Positions 52,822 through 60,977 of a stretch of DNA of 64,000 bases are shown piece after piece. The position numbers and the translations under genes were made by a program. The stretch comes from RGIG5612 sp963599255 (lineage in GTDB: Bacteria > Bacillota > Clostridia > Lachnospirales > Lachnospiraceae): positions 5,879-69,878 of the forward strand of contig CAVBWS010000007.1 in NCBI GenBank assembly GCA_963599255.1. Reading direction: 5' to 3'. Every line of letters begins with the position of its first letter. Within the stretch, counting starts at the first letter, position 1. The notes beneath the pieces are model-generated. The model was not told the origin of the DNA. It did not search any database and saw only the letters and a program-made list of their open reading frames with translations.

Positions 52822-53559
52822 ATGAGTTTAGTTGATGATATCAGAGCAGGCAGCGCAGCGGCAGTAAAACAGCTTTATCAGGAAAATGCCCAGGAAGTTT
52901 ATGACTTCGCTAAGGGAATCACCGGAAATCATGATACAGCTATGCAGGCAACTAAGAATACATTGGCCAAGTTAGTTCAGCAGATCAAGGCCGGCAATAC
53001 ACCTGCTAATATACATTCAGAAGCATTGAAGCTGGCTTATGATGAAGCATGCAAGATCGCAATGCCTTCTGTTCAGAATGTTAAGTCACCATATGATACT
53101 GAGGACGAAGAACCTGCTGTTAAGGAGAGTACTCCTGTCAAGGTTCAGAAGGAAGCTCCTAAGAAGGCAGCATCTGTCAGAAAATATGAAGAATCATATG
53201 ATGAATATGAAGAGGATTATGAAGAGGAAGCTCCTAAGCGCCGCAGCGCAAGAAAGAGCGAACCTAGATATGATGCTCGCCAGCAGGCTCCTAGAAGAAG
53301 CAGCCGCCGTGATGATTATTATGAGGATGAATATGATGATTATGACGATTACGGACGCGACGATTATTATGATGATTACGAAGAAAGAAAGGGGCACGGA
53401 GCAGGATTTTATATCTGCCTGATCATCAATATCATTCTTGTTCTCTTACTGATCTGGTTCCTTATCGGCTTGTTGATCAACCTGGGAGTTTTATCAGAGT
53501 CTCTGTCAAGTACTCTGGGATATGAATGGTTTGATAATCATATCTATCAATTATTTTAG
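52822..53559 (+). CDS. Membrane protein with sigma region 2-like N-terminus
   Basis: 245 residues. Residues about 9-52 (GSAAAVKQLYQENAQEVYDFA, then ITGNHDTAMQATKNTLAKLV) resemble the start of ECF sigma region 2, but no DNA-binding region 2.4 or 4 follows. A highly charged Tyr/Asp/Glu/Arg tract fills about 100-185 and a C-terminal helix (about 194-223) anchors it in the membrane. GAGG precedes the ATG. A membrane-held polymerase-binding decoy or sensor is one reading; function unknown. Confidence 0.75.
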   Translation: MSLVDDIRAGSAAAVKQLYQENAQEVYDFAKGITGNHDTAMQATKNTLAKLVQQIKAGNTPANIHSEALKLAYDEACKIAMPSVQNVKSPYDTEDEEPAVKESTPVKVQKEAPKKAASVRKYEESYDEYEEDYEEEAPKRRSARKSEPRYDARQQAPRRSSRRDDYYEDEYDDYDDYGRDDYYDDYEERKGHGAGFYICLIINIILVLLLIWFLIGLLINLGVLSESLSSTLGYEWFDNHIYQLF

Positions 53560-53594
53560 GCACAGTTGCTTCGATTGAATCTTTAAATACATTA

Positions 53595-53624
53595 TTGACA
53601 GTAAACCTCATTGTGTGTTATCTT
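53595..53624 (+). promoter_or_regulatory. rplU promoter embedded in a terminator loop
   Basis: TTGACA, an 18-base spacer and TATCTT. The -35 lies just before, and the -10 inside, the loop of the terminator hairpin at 53603-53654. Transcripts starting here lack the upstream arm and so avoid termination, whereas readthrough from upstream is stopped. Confidence 0.55.
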
Positions 53625-53654
53625 ATGATAGTTAGCCGCACAATGAGGTTTTTT
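53603..53654 (+). terminator. Terminator before rplU
   Basis: AAACCTCATTGTG pairs with CACAATGAGGTTT over 13 bp (23-base loop), followed by a TTTTTT run. Ends the upstream transcript of the 52822 gene. After it, GGAGA-TTT-TCTCC (about 53661-53673) forms a short hairpin in the rplU leader, a possible ribosomal-protein leader structure. Confidence 0.8.
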
Positions 53655-53712
53655 AAGTTTGGAGATTTTCTCCGGCACCATAATTGGCGAGTATTATTTC
53701 AGGAGGTACGTT

Positions 53713-54021
53713 ATGTACGCAATTATTGCAACCGGTGGAAAGCAGTACAAGGTTTGTGAAGGTGACAAGGTCAGAGTAGAGAAGCTTGACGCAGAAGTCG
53801 GATCACAGATTGAATTCGATCAGGTTCTTATGATCGGTGGAGATTCAGCTAAGGTTGGTAACCCTACAGTAGCTGGAGCTAAGGTTGTCGGTGAAGTTAC
53901 AGCTCAGGATAAGGCTAAGAAGGTTATTGTATACAAATACAAACCTAAAAAAGGCTTCCATAAGAAGAACGGTCACAGACAGTGTTACACAGAAGTTGAG
54001 ATTAAGAGCATAGTTGGATAA
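53713..54021 (+). CDS. rplU: Ribosomal protein L21
   Basis: 102 residues from ATG 53713 with AGGAGG. MYAIIATGGKQYKVCEGDKVRVEKL start and GHRQCYTEVEIKSI end are family-specific. The frame extends upstream but lacks a site there. 15 bases before rpmA with no Prp gene in between. Confidence 0.96.
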   Translation: MYAIIATGGKQYKVCEGDKVRVEKLDAEVGSQIEFDQVLMIGGDSAKVGNPTVAGAKVVGEVTAQDKAKKVIVYKYKPKKGFHKKNGHRQCYTEVEIKSIVG

Positions 54022-54036
54022 GAAGAGGTGAGATAA

Positions 54037-54297
54037 ATGGCACATAAAAAAGGTGTTGGCTCTACACGAAATGGTAGAGATTCCGAGTCTAAACGTTTAG
54101 GCGCTAAGAGAGCTGATGGTCAGATTGTAAAAGCTGGAAACATCCTTTACAGACAGAGAGGTACACATATTCATCCTGGTCTGAATGTAGGTCGTGGAAA
54201 AGATGATACACTGTATGCTTTAGTTGATGGAAAAGTAAGCTTTTCAAGATTAGGCAGAGACAGAAAACAGGTATCAGTTCTTCCTGTTGAAGAATAA
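54037..54297 (+). CDS. rpmA: Ribosomal protein L27 without cleavable leader
   Basis: 86 residues starting MAHKKGVGSTRNGRDSESKRLG. In Firmicutes L27 usually begins with a 9-15 residue extension (ending FFASKKG) cut by the Prp protease, whose gene sits between rplU and rpmA. Here both are missing, and the protein starts directly at the mature position as in E. coli. AGAGGTGAG ribosome site is good. Confidence 0.96.
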   Translation: MAHKKGVGSTRNGRDSESKRLGAKRADGQIVKAGNILYRQRGTHIHPGLNVGRGKDDTLYALVDGKVSFSRLGRDRKQVSVLPVEE

Positions 54298-54308
54298 TTC
54301 AGTTTTTA

Positions 54309-54345
54309 AGGCTTCAAATCTGTTTGGTTTGAAGCCTGTTTTTTT
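54309..54345 (+). terminator. Terminator after rpmA
   Basis: AGGCTTCAAA pairs perfectly with TTTGAAGCCT (9-base loop), followed by seven T residues. obgE begins 15 bases on, so obgE may be transcribed partly by readthrough. Confidence 0.9.
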
Positions 54346-54360
54346 GAAGAATAAGAATAT

Positions 54361-55656
54361 ATGTTTATAGATAGTGCGAGAATAATAATTAAATCAGGAA
54401 AAGGCGGCGACGGCCATGTGAGCTTCAGACGCGAGAAGTTCGTCCCGGACGGTGGTCCGGACGGCGGTGACGGCGGCGACGGCGGCAGTATTATATTTGT
54501 TGCAGACGAGAATATTAATACTCTTATTGATTTTAAACATAAGAGAAAATATATTGCCGAATCCGGAGAAGAGGGCGGCAAGAAACGTATGCACGGCAAG
54601 AATGGCCAGGATCTGATCATTAAGGTACCGAAGGGTACGATCATAAAAGAGGCTGAAAGCGGCAAAATCATCCGCGATATGGGAGATTCCAGAGAGCCAT
54701 ATGTGATCTTAAGAGGCGGCCGCGGCGGCAATGGCAATATGCATTATGCCACATCTGTTATGCAGGCTCCTAAATATGCTCAGCCCGGCGGAAAGTCCCA
54801 GGAATTAGAATTAATCCTTGAACTTAAGAGTATTGCGGATGTGGGACTTGTTGGTTTTCCGAATGTAGGTAAGTCCACATTTTTGTCAGTTGTTTCAAAT
54901 GCAAAGCCGAAAATCGCCAATTATCATTTCACAACCCTGAGTCCTAACCTGGGTGTTGTGGATATGGGAGATGATGGATTTGTCATTGCAGATATTCCGG
55001 GACTGATAGAGGGTGCTTCGGAAGGATTAGGCTTAGGACATGAATTCCTTAAGCATATCGAAAGATGCCGTATACTGATTCATCTCGTGGATGCCGCCGG
55101 AACCGAGGGAAGGGATCCGGCAGAGGATATTGCTGCGATCAATAAGGAATTGGAACAATATAATAATATTCTCGGCAAGAAGGTACAGATCGTTGCAGCT
55201 AATAAGATCGATCTTATATATGATGAAGAGGAACGTTCTGCAGCAATCGAGAAGATAAGATCAGCATTTGCCGGAACGCAGGAGGATGTTAAAGTATTTC
55301 CTATATCAGCTGCTACCGGCGAGGGTATCAAGTCTCTGCTGTATTATGTAAAGCAGGTGCTGGATGAAACTCCTGCGGAAGCAGTATTTGAGAGCGAGGT
55401 AGATGTTGAAGACTTCTTCAAAGAGGAGAATCTTCCGTTCTATGTTAACAAGGTTGATGATGAAACTTACAGCGTAGAAGGTCCTAGGATCGAGCGTATG
55501 TTAGGATATACTAATCTTGAATCTGAGAAGGGCTTTATGTTCTTCCAGAACTTTATGCGTGAACAGGGTGTTATAGAACAACTTAAGGATTTAGGCTTAA
55601 CCGAGGGTGATACAGTACGAGTTTACGGACATGAATTCGAATATTTCAATGATTAG
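54361..55656 (+). CDS. obgE: Obg GTPase
   Basis: Late 50S assembly and stress GTPase. 431 residues: Gly-rich Obg fold (about 1-158), G domain with GFPNVGKSTFL (G1, about 166-176), DIPGLIEGAS (G3), NKIDL (G4), ISAATGEG (G5), and a C-terminal OCT domain (about 345-431: DDETYSVEGPRIERM). Weak ribosome site with the ATG just after the rpmA terminator. Confidence 0.96.
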   Translation: MFIDSARIIIKSGKGGDGHVSFRREKFVPDGGPDGGDGGDGGSIIFVADENINTLIDFKHKRKYIAESGEEGGKKRMHGKNGQDLIIKVPKGTIIKEAESGKIIRDMGDSREPYVILRGGRGGNGNMHYATSVMQAPKYAQPGGKSQELELILELKSIADVGLVGFPNVGKSTFLSVVSNAKPKIANYHFTTLSPNLGVVDMGDDGFVIADIPGLIEGASEGLGLGHEFLKHIERCRILIHLVDAAGTEGRDPAEDIAAINKELEQYNNILGKKVQIVAANKIDLIYDEEERSAAIEKIRSAFAGTQEDVKVFPISAATGEGIKSLLYYVKQVLDETPAEAVFESEVDVEDFFKEENLPFYVNKVDDETYSVEGPRIERMLGYTNLESEKGFMFFQNFMREQGVIEQLKDLGLTEGDTVRVYGHEFEYFND

Positions 55657-55754
55657 TATGCAGCTGTTTCATTGATGTTTGAATTTAGCTGAATTTATAT
55701 TAGATCAGCAGGAGCATTTGTCTCAGGCTGAACAGATGTTGGAGTTAGATATTT

Positions 55755-56036
55755 ATGACAGGAAAAGAAAGAGCGCTGCTGCGCAGCCAGGCTCATCACC
55801 TTGAACCGATTATTCATGTTGGCAAGGATTCTCTTACGCCGGAAGTAACGGCAGCGATTGATGAGGCACTTGAAGCAAGAGAGCTCATCAAGGTGGGTGT
55901 GCTTAAAAACTGTATGGATGATCCATCTGAGATTGCGGCTACGGTTGCTGACAGAACCAAAAGTACAGTTATCCAGGTAATGGGCAAGAAGATAACATTA
56001 TACAGATATAACAAGAAGAAACACGAAAAGAAATAA
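55755..56036 (+). CDS. yhbY: YhbY family RNA-binding protein (CRM domain)
   Basis: 93 residues, one CRM domain with the GxxG-like PIIHVGKDSLTPEVTAAIDEAL and a very basic tail. Binds assembling 50S subunits in other bacteria. Follows obgE by 98 bases. In most relatives nadD comes next, but here yqeK does. Confidence 0.93.
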   Translation: MTGKERALLRSQAHHLEPIIHVGKDSLTPEVTAAIDEALEARELIKVGVLKNCMDDPSEIAATVADRTKSTVIQVMGKKITLYRYNKKKHEKK

Positions 56037-56087
56037 TTAATTGTTTCACAGACAGAATCGATTCTGCCTGCGCTTATGGAGGTAGAT

Positions 56088-56696
56088 ATGAAACATGAAT
56101 TAGTAGAAATGATGGAAGGGCAGTTACAGGCCAGCATGGATGCAGCCAGGTTTTTTCATACCAGAAGTGTTGCATATACCAGTGCTGCGCTGGCCATGCG
56201 TTGGTACAAATACGAGGTTGACAGAGTTATGATCGCCGGATATATGCACGACTGCGCTAAATGTGTGCCTATTCCTGAACAGTTGTCTAAAGCGGCTGAA
56301 ATGATGATATACGTTCCGGAAACGTATGTTACAGAACATCCGCATTTGCTTCACGCCCTTACAGGGCCGGCTATTGCCCAGATTGATTACGGCATCTATG
56401 ATCGTGAGATCCATCAGGCGATAACCACACATACTACAGGATCTCCAAACATGACAGTTATGCAGAAGATCGTCTATGTTGCAGATTTTATTGAGCCTAA
56501 CAGAGAAGATGTGGTTATGCATATGGAAAATTACAGGGAAATGGCATTTCTGGATCTTGATAAGGCTGTTTATATGATAGCTGACAGAACTCTTGAATAT
56601 CTAAAAAAGAAAAATGCTTATATTGATCCTGCAACGGTCGCAACTCGTGATTTCTATAAGAAATTAGTTGAAGAAAGAGACAATGTAACGTTATAA
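56088..56696 (+). CDS. yqeK: YqeK HD-domain Ap4A hydrolase
   Basis: 202 residues from ATG 56088; the ATG at 56076 is part of its GGAGG site. HD residues: RFFHTRSVAYTSAAL, GYMHDCAKCV (His-Asp pair), HALTGPAIA, HTTGSP and YVADFIEPNR. Cleaves diadenosine tetraphosphate symmetrically. The expected upstream neighbour nadD is absent. Confidence 0.93.
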   Translation: MKHELVEMMEGQLQASMDAARFFHTRSVAYTSAALAMRWYKYEVDRVMIAGYMHDCAKCVPIPEQLSKAAEMMIYVPETYVTEHPHLLHALTGPAIAQIDYGIYDREIHQAITTHTTGSPNMTVMQKIVYVADFIEPNREDVVMHMENYREMAFLDLDKAVYMIADRTLEYLKKKNAYIDPATVATRDFYKKLVEERDNVTL

Positions 56697-56732
56697 TTAC
56701 AGAAAATTCAGAAAAAGAGAGGAAGTGTGAAA

Positions 56733-57080
56733 ATGACCAGCCAAGAACTTGCTAAAAAAGCATATGAGTACATTGATGAAAAGAAGGGTATTGACATTAA
56801 AATAATTGATATCAGCAAAATATCAGTTCTTGCTGATTATTTTATCATTGCCGGCGGATCTAACATGAAACAAATCCAGTCAATTGCTGATAATATTGAG
56901 GAAAAGTTAGGAAAACAGGGTATCGAACCTAAGAGCATTGAAGGATACCAGAGTTCTAACTGGATTCTTATGGATTACAGAGATGTGATCATCCACATAT
57001 TCAATCAGGAAGATAGATTGTTCTATGATCTTGAGAGAATATGGATGGACGGAAATACAATAGAGGCTGCAGAGTTATAA
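56733..57080 (+). CDS. rsfS: Ribosome silencing factor RsfS
   Basis: 115 residues from ATG 56733 (AGAGG ten bases upstream; a GTG at 56727 is also possible). ISKISVLADYFIIAGGSN, EGYQSSNWILMDYRDVIIHIF are family marks. Binds L14 and stops subunit joining in starvation. Last gene of the block; a converging nadE follows. Confidence 0.95.
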   Translation: MTSQELAKKAYEYIDEKKGIDIKIIDISKISVLADYFIIAGGSNMKQIQSIADNIEEKLGKQGIEPKSIEGYQSSNWILMDYRDVIIHIFNQEDRLFYDLERIWMDGNTIEAAEL

Positions 57081-57147
57081 AGGTGTTAAACCGAAATTAA
57101 TGCAAATAAAGGCATGGGGATGAACCTATGCAATTGCTCCTTTTTTG

Positions 57148-57191
57148 AAGTGCCGTGACAGTGAATATAATAAGCTGTCCCGGCACTTTTT
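57148..57191. terminator. Bidirectional terminator between rsfS and nadE
   Basis: AAGTGCCG...ACAG pairs with CTGT...CGGCACTT, flanked by T-rich tails on both sides (TTTTT on plus; CAAAAAAG complement giving TTC AAAAAA on minus). A weaker GCATGGG/CCTATGC hairpin with a TTTTTT tail lies at 57112-57146. The outer arms GTGCCGTGA and TCCCGGCAC resemble those of repeat copy 2, possibly a shared origin. The rest of the gap is empty. Confidence 0.75.
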
Positions 57192-57305
57192 GACTATAGA
57201 TAAAGATAAGCATCTCGGTTTTTAGTCTAAATAATAATATGTCGTTCCGGAATTTCAACTTTAGTTAGGAATATGCTATTTCCTGTACTTTGAGCGGCAG
57301 ATCTC

Positions 57306-59219
57306 CTATACCAGGTTTTCTATCTGCTTCATCCAGATTGCTGCGCTTGCATCGCTCGGCATACGAAGGTCTCCTCTAGGTGATACTGCCACAGAACCCA
57401 CCTTAGGACCGTCAGGGAGACATGAACGCTTGAACTGTTGAGCGAAGAATCTGCGATAGAAATTCTTAAGCCATTTAAGGATAAATTCATCGCTATAGGT
57501 TCCTTTGAATGCGATTTTAGCCAACCTGTATATCTTGGCAGGCTCAAAGCATTGACGAAGCATATTATACAGGAAGAAGTCGTGCAGTTCATATGGACCC
57601 ACCAGTTCTTCGGTTTTTTGTGAAATGACGCCGTCCTTGGGCGGAAGCAGCTCAGGGCTTACCGGTGTATCAAGAACATCCAGAAGAATAGAGGCAAGCT
57701 TATCATCACCACAGGTATCTGCGTAATATTGAACCAGATGCCGAACAAGAGTCTTAGGAACCGAGCTGTTCACAGCATACATGGACATGTGATCTCCGTT
57801 GTAGGTTGCCCAGCCCAGAGCCAGCTCTGACAGATCACCGGTACCGATGACCATACCGTTGGTTTGATTTGCAATATCCATCAAAATCTGAGTGCGTTCT
57901 CTGGCCTGACTATTCTCGTAGGTAACACTATGATCTTCGGGGTCGTGACATATGTCACGGAAATGAATTGTTACTGCTTCCTTTATATCTATTTCCCGCA
58001 GCGAGGCACCGAGAATCCTGGTCAGCTCGCAGGCATTATTATATGTTCTGTCTGTGGTGCCGAAACAAGGCATGGTAACAGAAGTAATCTTATCTCTGGA
58101 TATTCCGGCCATATCGAATGCTCGGGCAGTAACCAGGAGCGCCAGGGTAGAGTCGAGCCCTCCGGAAATGCCGATTACCGCACTCTGACAGTGTGTATGT
58201 TCAATCCGCTTCTTAAGTCCCATGGCCTGTATATTGAGTATTTCATCACAGCGCTCATCTCTGTCTGCCTTGGATGACGGTACGAAAGGATGAGGATCTA
58301 TGTATCTTGAAAGAGACGTTTCTTCAAGCATAAGATCAAAACTAATATTCATGTATCTTTCAGAATATTGAGAAGGGTAGGTTGTCATACGCCTTCGCTC
58401 GTTGATCAGTCTGTCTACATCTATCTCAGCACTAATCATCTGATTTTTAAAACGTTCAGCTTCACTAAGAATGGTACCGTTTTCCGATATAATATTGTGT
58501 CCGCTGAACACAAGATCTGTAGATGATTCGCCTTCACCGGCAGAGGCGTAGATATATCCGCAGATAAGGCTCGCTGAATGAGATGAAACGAGAGTTTTTC
58601 TGTATTTAGCCTTGCCTGTCATGGCATCGCTCGCCGAAAGATTTATGATAACAGTGGCACCTGCCAGCGCGTGTGATGTGCTGGGTGGATTAGGAACCCA
58701 GAGATCTTCACATATTTCAGCAGCAATCCTGAGATGAGGCATCTGATCACAGTTAAATATCAGATTCATGCCAAAAGGAATCTGCTGACCATACCAGTTA
58801 ATAAACTGAACATGTTCAGTTCCGGGAGTGAAGTGTCTTGCTTCATAAAATTCATTGTAGTTAGGAAGATTTTTCTTCGGAATAAAACCTAAGATCATGC
58901 CATTATTTAATGCAGCTGCGCAGTTAAATAATTTGCCGTTGAATTCAACCGGAAGGCCAACGAAAATAATGGCGTCAATGGTTTTGGTTTCTGCAGCTAT
59001 CTTATTAAGCGCATCAGCACATTCCCTTATAAGATATTCCTGCCAGAATAGGTCTCTGCATTCATATCCTGAAATACATAATTCAGGAAGAACAATAACT
59101 TTGGCGGCCTTGGAAGCGGCTTTCTTTATCTCATTTATAATAATATCGGCATTGGTGCTGCAATCTGCCACTACAATCTTGGGTGTAGCAGCGGCAACTT
59201 TAATATATCCGTTTTTCAT
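57306..59219 (-). CDS. nadE: Glutamine-dependent NAD+ synthase
   Basis: 637 residues. N-terminal nitrilase-type glutaminase (about 1-270: VLPELCISGYECRD with the catalytic Glu, a Lys in GFIPKKNLPNYNEFYEARHF, and the Cys in IAAEICEDLWVP) fused to a C-terminal NAD synthase with the PP-loop ISGGLDSTLAL (about 358). Standard two-domain form. Plus-facing neighbours converge on it. Start has a GGAGG-like AGGA upstream. Confidence 0.96.
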   Translation of the reverse strand: MKNGYIKVAAATPKIVVADCSTNADIIINEIKKAASKAAKVIVLPELCISGYECRDLFWQEYLIRECADALNKIAAETKTIDAIIFVGLPVEFNGKLFNCAAALNNGMILGFIPKKNLPNYNEFYEARHFTPGTEHVQFINWYGQQIPFGMNLIFNCDQMPHLRIAAEICEDLWVPNPPSTSHALAGATVIINLSASDAMTGKAKYRKTLVSSHSASLICGYIYASAGEGESSTDLVFSGHNIISENGTILSEAERFKNQMISAEIDVDRLINERRRMTTYPSQYSERYMNISFDLMLEETSLSRYIDPHPFVPSSKADRDERCDEILNIQAMGLKKRIEHTHCQSAVIGISGGLDSTLALLVTARAFDMAGISRDKITSVTMPCFGTTDRTYNNACELTRILGASLREIDIKEAVTIHFRDICHDPEDHSVTYENSQARERTQILMDIANQTNGMVIGTGDLSELALGWATYNGDHMSMYAVNSSVPKTLVRHLVQYYADTCGDDKLASILLDVLDTPVSPELLPPKDGVISQKTEELVGPYELHDFFLYNMLRQCFEPAKIYRLAKIAFKGTYSDEFILKWLKNFYRRFFAQQFKRSCLPDGPKVGSVAVSPRGDLRMPSDASAAIWMKQIENLV

Positions 59220-59312
59220 ACAATCCTCCAGTGGTTATTTTCAGTGTAATATAGCTGAGGCTGTTCTTCTGTGTTATCAGAAAATCTGCAAGCGATAACT
59301 AAAACTGTTAAA

Positions 59313-59927
59313 TTAATACAACCTGAAAACACCGATTACCTTTCCTAAAATCTTGACATCAGTAACTATTATTGGTTCATAATCGGGATTTTCCGGCTGA
59401 AGCCTGATGTGATCACGTTCTTTGTAGAAGGTTTTTACCGTGGCTCCGTCTTCAATTAATGCAACTACCATGTCACCGTTATTGGCTGAATTGGTTTGCT
59501 TAACGATTACCTTGTCTCCATCCAGAATACCGGCATTTAGCATACTTTCGCCCTTAACCTGCAGCATAAAAACCTGACTGTTGGGCAGCATATCTGTAGG
59601 GATAGGGAAGTAGTCTGTGATATTTTCCTCAGCCAGAATAGGGGAGCCTGCAGCAACCTGACCGACAATAGGAACCTGGGCACATTCACGCCTTGTAAGA
59701 TTAAAATCATCATCAATGATCTCAATGGCTCTGTTTTTAGTCGGATCACGTCTGATATATCCGTTGGCTTCGAGATTATTTAAATGCGCATGTACCGTAG
59801 CGGGACTCTTAAGTCCTACCGCAGCACATATTTCTCTGACAGCCGGTGGATATCCCTTGGCTAATATCTCTGATTTTATAAACTCTAATATGGCTTCTTG
59901 TTTAGGCGATATATTTTCTCTGTTCAT
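59313..59927 (-). CDS. lexA: LexA repressor
   Basis: SOS regulator, 204 residues. N-terminal winged helix (about 1-70, with LKSPATVHAHLNNLEANGY). Autocleavage site Ala-Gly in VAAGSPILAEEN (about 92-93). Catalytic Ser in GESMLNAG (about 127) and Lys in GATVKTFYKE (about 164). All functional parts are present. Three SOS boxes lie in the shared gap with yneA. Confidence 0.97.
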   Translation of the reverse strand: MNRENISPKQEAILEFIKSEILAKGYPPAVREICAAVGLKSPATVHAHLNNLEANGYIRRDPTKNRAIEIIDDDFNLTRRECAQVPIVGQVAAGSPILAEENITDYFPIPTDMLPNSQVFMLQVKGESMLNAGILDGDKVIVKQTNSANNGDMVVALIEDGATVKTFYKERDHIRLQPENPDYEPIIVTDVKILGKVIGVFRLY

Positions 59928-60209
59928 GATAGATTCTCGTTTCTGATATATGTTAGAAGCTGTCTATAATATTTCCAATATATGTAGGAAAAGAACAATA
60001 ATATATAACAGGTAATGATATTTCACCTGCACATTTTTCTATGTATGCACAACAATGCTATGCATCAGGCATTTAAGCTCTGCAAATACTGTACAGCCAG
60101 CCTCGTGTAGTTGTTCAACTGTTTTTCAGCACACATTTTATCCATGTCTAAAGGTTAAACATAAGCATCTGTGCTGCACAAACAATATAGCATAATGGAA
60201 GAACACATG

Positions 60210-60223
60210 CAAACATTTGTTCG
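60210..60223. promoter_or_regulatory. LexA box 1
   Basis: CAAACATTTGTTCG, one mismatch from the Firmicutes consensus CGAACATATGTTCG in each half or so, upstream of the yneA -35. Confidence 0.75.
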
Positions 60224-60231
60224 AAAAATAA

Positions 60232-60260
60232 TTGACAAACATATGTTCGAGTGATATAAC
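60232..60260 (+). promoter_or_regulatory. yneA promoter
   Basis: TTGACA, a 17-base spacer and TATAAC, start near 60267. LexA box 2 overlaps the -35 and spacer, and box 3 covers the start region. The remaining part of the 59928-60302 gap has only a CAGCACA/TGTGCTG hairpin (60127-60176) and no gene. Confidence 0.75.
60236..60249. promoter_or_regulatory. LexA box 2
   Basis: CAAACATATGTTCG, 13 of 14 matches to the dyad consensus. Sits between -35 and -10 of the yneA promoter, so bound LexA would block polymerase. Confidence 0.85.
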
Positions 60261-60267
60261 TTAAACA

Positions 60268-60281
60268 CAAACAAATGTTCG
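60268..60281. promoter_or_regulatory. LexA box 3
   Basis: CAAACAAATGTTCG, immediately downstream of the predicted start. Spacing of box centres is 26 and 32 bases, suggesting cooperative binding. Confidence 0.75.
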
Positions 60282-60302
60282 CTATTACTTGGAGGGGTCA
60301 TC

Positions 60303-60638
60303 ATGAGAAACGTAATGCTTTTAAAGGGATACAATAATACAGTCGTGATCAGAGCAGTCAAGATTGTACTTGTGTTAGCAATACTTATTTCTGCATTTAT
60401 AATTATTTTATCCAATAATAATCAGATTCAGGCAGAAGAGGACAGCCATGCAATTAAACAGTATAGGTCTATAGAAGTTGAACCCGGTGATACCTTATGG
60501 GGATTTGCTTCAGAATATGCCGACGGTCATTACAGCTCTCTCCAGGAATACATTGATGAACTTATGTTTATTAATAATTTGTCATCTGATCAGATAATTG
60601 CCGGCTCAAGAATAATAATTACATATTATGTCGGATGA
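60303..60638 (+). CDS. yneA: YneA-like SOS cell-division inhibitor
   Basis: 111 residues. Short basic start, one transmembrane helix (about 16-40), then a LysM domain (about 57-109: EVEPGDTLWGFASEYA, SDQIIAGSRIIITYYV). Membrane protein that delays septation during DNA damage in Bacillus; divergent pairing with lexA is the same. TTGGAGGGG ribosome site. Sequence and operators together make the call firm. Confidence 0.9.
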   Translation: MRNVMLLKGYNNTVVIRAVKIVLVLAILISAFIIILSNNNQIQAEEDSHAIKQYRSIEVEPGDTLWGFASEYADGHYSSLQEYIDELMFINNLSSDQIIAGSRIIITYYVG

Positions 60639-60736
60639 TAATTCAATGGATGATAAATCATAATCTTTTCCGCAAGATGATTTGTCATAAATGACAGCGA
60701 TTATGTATTACTGTCAGACGAATTATCGAAATAGAG

Positions 60737-60833
60737 CGGAGCACATATATGTGTTCCGTACCTTACATCTTTTATCTATATCTATCATCTCAAGCGAAAT
60801 GCAGGTGTCGGTTTATGCCACACCTGCATTTCG
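60737..60833. terminator. Hairpins between yneA and recombinase
   Basis: Two large inverted repeats fill much of the 60639-60977 gap. CGGAGCACATATATGTGTTCCG (60737-60758) is a near-perfect 22-base palindrome. CGAAATGCAGGTGT/ACACCTGCATTTCG (60795-60833) is a perfect 14-bp stem with an 11-base loop. Neither has a proper T-tract. They probably separate the two converging genes; nothing else is seen here. Confidence 0.5.
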
Positions 60834-60977
60834 TACTTCAAAAATTTGCATCAGAATTTGCTTTTGAACTTCGATTCCAAAATTTTCTTTCCCGATTATC
60901 CGTATTCTGACAGGCATGTTATAATTTCGATTCACATTTTCACCATATTCAGTTAATTCATGCACTGTTTTCATTTA

